Source: JADHUC01 sp964623055 (lineage in GTDB: Bacteria; Planctomycetota; Planctomycetia; Pirellulales; Pirellulaceae). From it: 64,000 nucleotides of DNA. Both the position numbers and the translations under genes were made by a program. Location: NCBI GenBank assembly GCA_964623055.1, contig CAZURK010000018.1, forward strand, positions 1-64,000, given 5' to 3'. The stretch's first letter is position 1, and each line of letters opens with the position of its first letter. The notes beneath the pieces were generated by a model. That model searched no databases, was not told the DNA's origin, and saw only the letters and a list, made by a program, of their open reading frames with translations. Below are positions 62,148 to 64,000 of the stretch, in pieces.

Positions 62148-63275
62148 TTACGTATTGCTCCGCCCAGTGGTTTCCAGAATCGCGATCAGCATGAGCACGC
62201 ACAGGATCAACAGGAGGATAATCCCCGCTCCGATGGCGTCGACGCGGTGCAGCAACAAGGCGCCCAGCCCACAAGTGGCGGTCGTCAGATAGATCGTAAG
62301 TACTGCTTGCCCTTTCGTCAAACCGAGTTCGACCAACCGATGGGAGAAGTGAGATTTGTCCGCTTGAAAAGGGCTTCGGCCTTCGCGAACGCGGATCCAC
62401 AACACCGTGATCATGTCGTACAGTGGCACGGCCATGACGCATAGCGGAGCAAGAACCCCATGTTGCGCGGGGCTGTCGTAACTGGCAAAGGTAGCCAGCA
62501 GCGTCATGACCGCGATCAAGAAACCAACGAAGTAGCTACCGGCATCACCCATGAACAACTTGGCAACGGGCCGATTGTGCCACAGAAATCCCAACAGGGC
62601 GCCAACCATCACGAGCAGAAACCCGCCGACGAACAACTGGGGCCCATTTGCATCCGTCGCCGATGCCGTCAGCAACACTGTGGCCAGTAGCCCCGACGCA
62701 ATCGCAGCGATGCCTGCCGACAGGCCATCCATGTTGTCCAGCATGTTGAACGCATTGACCAGGGCCACGATCCACAGGACCGACAGAAGCCAAGTCACGA
62801 CGGGCACGTCAATGAAGGCAGTCAGCCGCCAATCCTGCGACGTAACGCAGACGGCGGCCACTACGAATTGCGTGCCCAATCGCAATTGCCACGGCAGGCC
62901 CCAACGATCGTCGGCCAGGCCTACCAGCATCAACACGGTTGCAGCACCGAGCACTGTCCACAACGCCGCCGACTGTTCCACCAACCCGTCTTTGTGTAGA
63001 TGAACAAACTGCGGCACAATGTCGCTGTCTAAGCGTCCGGAATGCACCAGCCACAGCACGAGTTGACCGAGAGCCAGCGGGCCAATGACGGCAAGCCAGA
63101 TTGCCAAGCCGCCACCCAACGGCGTCGACGTGGTATGGACTTTCCTTTCAGCCGGCTTGTCTAACAATCCCCACGACGGCGCCCAAAGACGAACCAGGTA
63201 TGCGACGGCCCAAGCCATGATCAGGCTGGGCAGGATGGCCGCCGGGATAAACCATAACGGGACGTCTGTGCTCAT
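62148..63275 (-). CDS. WecA/MraY-family glycan-1-phosphate transferase
   Basis: The product has 375 residues with 10-11 transmembrane helices. The family motifs are present: GLADDRWGL (magnesium aspartates), NAFNMLDNMDGL, FMGDAGS, and the cytoplasmic HFSHRL loop. It transfers a sugar-1-phosphate, probably HexNAc-1-phosphate, from a UDP-sugar to undecaprenyl phosphate. This begins synthesis of cell-surface glycan. WecA/TagO-like and not MraY, judging from the HFSHRL loop. The DUF4416 gene ends 9 bases upstream. Confidence 0.88.
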   Translation of the reverse strand: MSTDVPLWFIPAAILPSLIMAWAVAYLVRLWAPSWGLLDKPAERKVHTTSTPLGGGLAIWLAVIGPLALGQLVLWLVHSGRLDSDIVPQFVHLHKDGLVEQSAALWTVLGAATVLMLVGLADDRWGLPWQLRLGTQFVVAAVCVTSQDWRLTAFIDVPVVTWLLSVLWIVALVNAFNMLDNMDGLSAGIAAIASGLLATVLLTASATDANGPQLFVGGFLLVMVGALLGFLWHNRPVAKLFMGDAGSYFVGFLIAVMTLLATFASYDSPAQHGVLAPLCVMAVPLYDMITVLWIRVREGRSPFQADKSHFSHRLVELGLTKGQAVLTIYLTTATCGLGALLLHRVDAIGAGIILLLILCVLMLIAILETTGRSNT

Positions 63276-63284
63276 GTTCTCGGT

Positions 63285-63845
63285 CTACGCCTTGCTTGTC
63301 TTTCTACTTCTTCCGCATGCCCTGCGCAAGTAGACTCGGCAGCGGCTAAGGAACTCATGATACGCGGGGCTTCGGTAGTCGGGATAGGTCCATTCGCGCG
63401 ACTTCCATCCTTGGCCCCGTTGGTAGTACAAGGTGACCTCGGCAAAGATCCCCTGATCCATATACAGCCGATGGTCGCGATCTTTCGTCGTAGCCAGCAC
63501 CAATTTGGCCTCGGTCAAGTAGCCCGGATCCAAGTTCAATGGTCGCGGTTCCGGATGATCGTTCGCCTCACGATACTCCGTTTCCCAGGCATTCGTTTGA
63601 TGCTTGATCTCGGCCAGCCTGTTGGGCTGGATGAGATTCTCGAACGCAAAGAGCACTTTCTTCAAGCCAAGGCCCATCGTCGGCGTGTAGTAGCCCGTAT
63701 CCTCAAACGCAAACACGTCGCTGTTCATGCCAGTCGGTCCCCAACTCTGGACGGCCTTTTCGCGTGTCCACGCAAGCGCGGAATCATACCGGCTGAATGC
63801 AGCCAACAGCAGAAGGACCGGAGAATGTTCCTTGATCGCGCCCAT
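63285..63845 (-). CDS. DUF4416 family protein
   Basis: The product has 186 residues. Family signatures are GLGLKKVLFAFENLIQPNRL, AEIKHQTNAWETEYREAN, LNLDPGYLTEAKLVLATTKD, HRLYMDQGIFAEVTLYYQRG and WTYPDYRSPAYHEFL. The function is unknown. I chose the ATG at 63845 because DUF4416 proteins usually begin with a short MG-type start; the frame runs on to 63953 over repeats. It is followed 9 bases later by the WecA-like gene, so the two are probably co-transcribed. Confidence 0.85.
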   Translation of the reverse strand: MGAIKEHSPVLLLLAAFSRYDSALAWTREKAVQSWGPTGMNSDVFAFEDTGYYTPTMGLGLKKVLFAFENLIQPNRLAEIKHQTNAWETEYREANDHPEPRPLNLDPGYLTEAKLVLATTKDRDHRLYMDQGIFAEVTLYYQRGQGWKSREWTYPDYRSPAYHEFLSRCRVYLRRACGRSRKTSKA

Positions 63846-63856
63846 AGCATCGAGCA

Positions 63857-63895
63857 AATGGCCAATGACCGAGCATCTAGATCTCATTGGCCATT
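63857..63895. repeat. Short perfect inverted repeat upstream of the DUF4416 gene
   Basis: AATGGCCAATGA at 63857-63868 pairs with TCATTGGCCATT at 63884-63895. A second palindrome (AAGGGCCTCGGCCCTT) is at about 63923-63938. They lie 12-95 bases upstream of the chosen ATG. They could be a regulatory site or another small repeat. Confidence 0.55.
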
Positions 63896-64000
63896 GGGTT
63901 TTGGTCCTTGGTGCTTTCAAGGGCCTCGGCCCTTGCCTAGTATGCTTTTCCAAAAACCGCTCGGCACGTGCTTGGTTTGCCCGTTACAATGCACGTTCCC

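Overview
The window looks like a piece of a Planctomycetota genome assembled from short reads, probably a metagenome bin. The evidence is a DUF1559 pilin-like protein, ASPIC/UnbV (CRTAC1-type) FG-GAP proteins paired with TPR proteins, many Tat-type signal peptides on carbohydrate enzymes, a DUF3604 protein, a type II secretion-like operon with fused assembly proteins, many short paired-hairpin repeats, and two runs of N. No rRNA, tRNA, CRISPR array, integrase or insertion sequence was recognised.

Region 1 (1-18716) is a catabolic neighbourhood. It holds two uroporphyrinogen-decarboxylase-like proteins, a secreted DJ-1/PfpI protein, a large secreted DUF3604/PHP protein, a STAS protein and a secreted FAD oxidoreductase. 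It also holds an importer module (N-acyl-D-amino-acid deacylase, a YhdT-like small membrane protein, a sodium:solute symporter), a sialidase-like protein, an RDD protein, an N-acylglucosamine-2-epimerase-like protein and a D-threonine aldolase-like protein. The deacylase gene is broken only on paper: a 100-N gap is flanked by an exact 55-base duplicate, and collapsing it restores the frame.

Region 2 (18717-24341) is a compact island with unrelated content. Two operons diverge from about 22085-22168. The leftward one has a small ORF, a degenerate glycogen-synthase-like GT5 protein and two proteins of unknown function. The rightward one has a divergent macrodomain-like protein, a CxxCxGxG zinc-cluster protein with no ordinary start codon, and a TPR protein. 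The island lies between the 3' end of the D-threonine aldolase gene and a second, degenerate copy of that 3' end at 24219-24341. It is my best candidate for an undescribed system.

Region 3 (24342-35609) resumes glycan and amino-sugar metabolism: a Tat-exported sugar isomerase/epimerase-like protein, a Tat-exported aldo/keto reductase, an SPFH protein, a GH38/DUF5054-like glycosidase, a NagB-like deaminase, a heparinase II/III-like lyase with a zinc ribbon, and a PIG-L deacetylase.

Region 4 (35773-46087, minus strand) is a type II secretion or pseudopilus operon: GspE, F, G, H, I, J, K, then a PilM-PilN-like fusion and a PilO-PilP-like protein. Several stop and start codons overlap as ATGA. 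No GspD secretin or prepilin peptidase is in the window.

Region 5 (46396-63845) carries a sulfotransferase and a 3-hydroxyacyl-CoA dehydrogenase. It also has a TPR lipoprotein, two paralogous TPR + CRTAC1 modules (one with a CxxCH FG-GAP protein), and a lipoprotein with a clear terminator. A DUF1559 protein, a ketoacyl-synthase homologue that has lost its catalytic triad, a WecA/MraY-family transferase and a DUF4416 protein complete the region.

Across the window, at least seven sequence families of paired hairpins occur near gene starts or between genes. Most begin with GTAG or GGAG, the hallmark of REP elements moved by RAYT/TnpA-REP transposases. In at least two genes the element appears to be read as part of the protein N-terminus.
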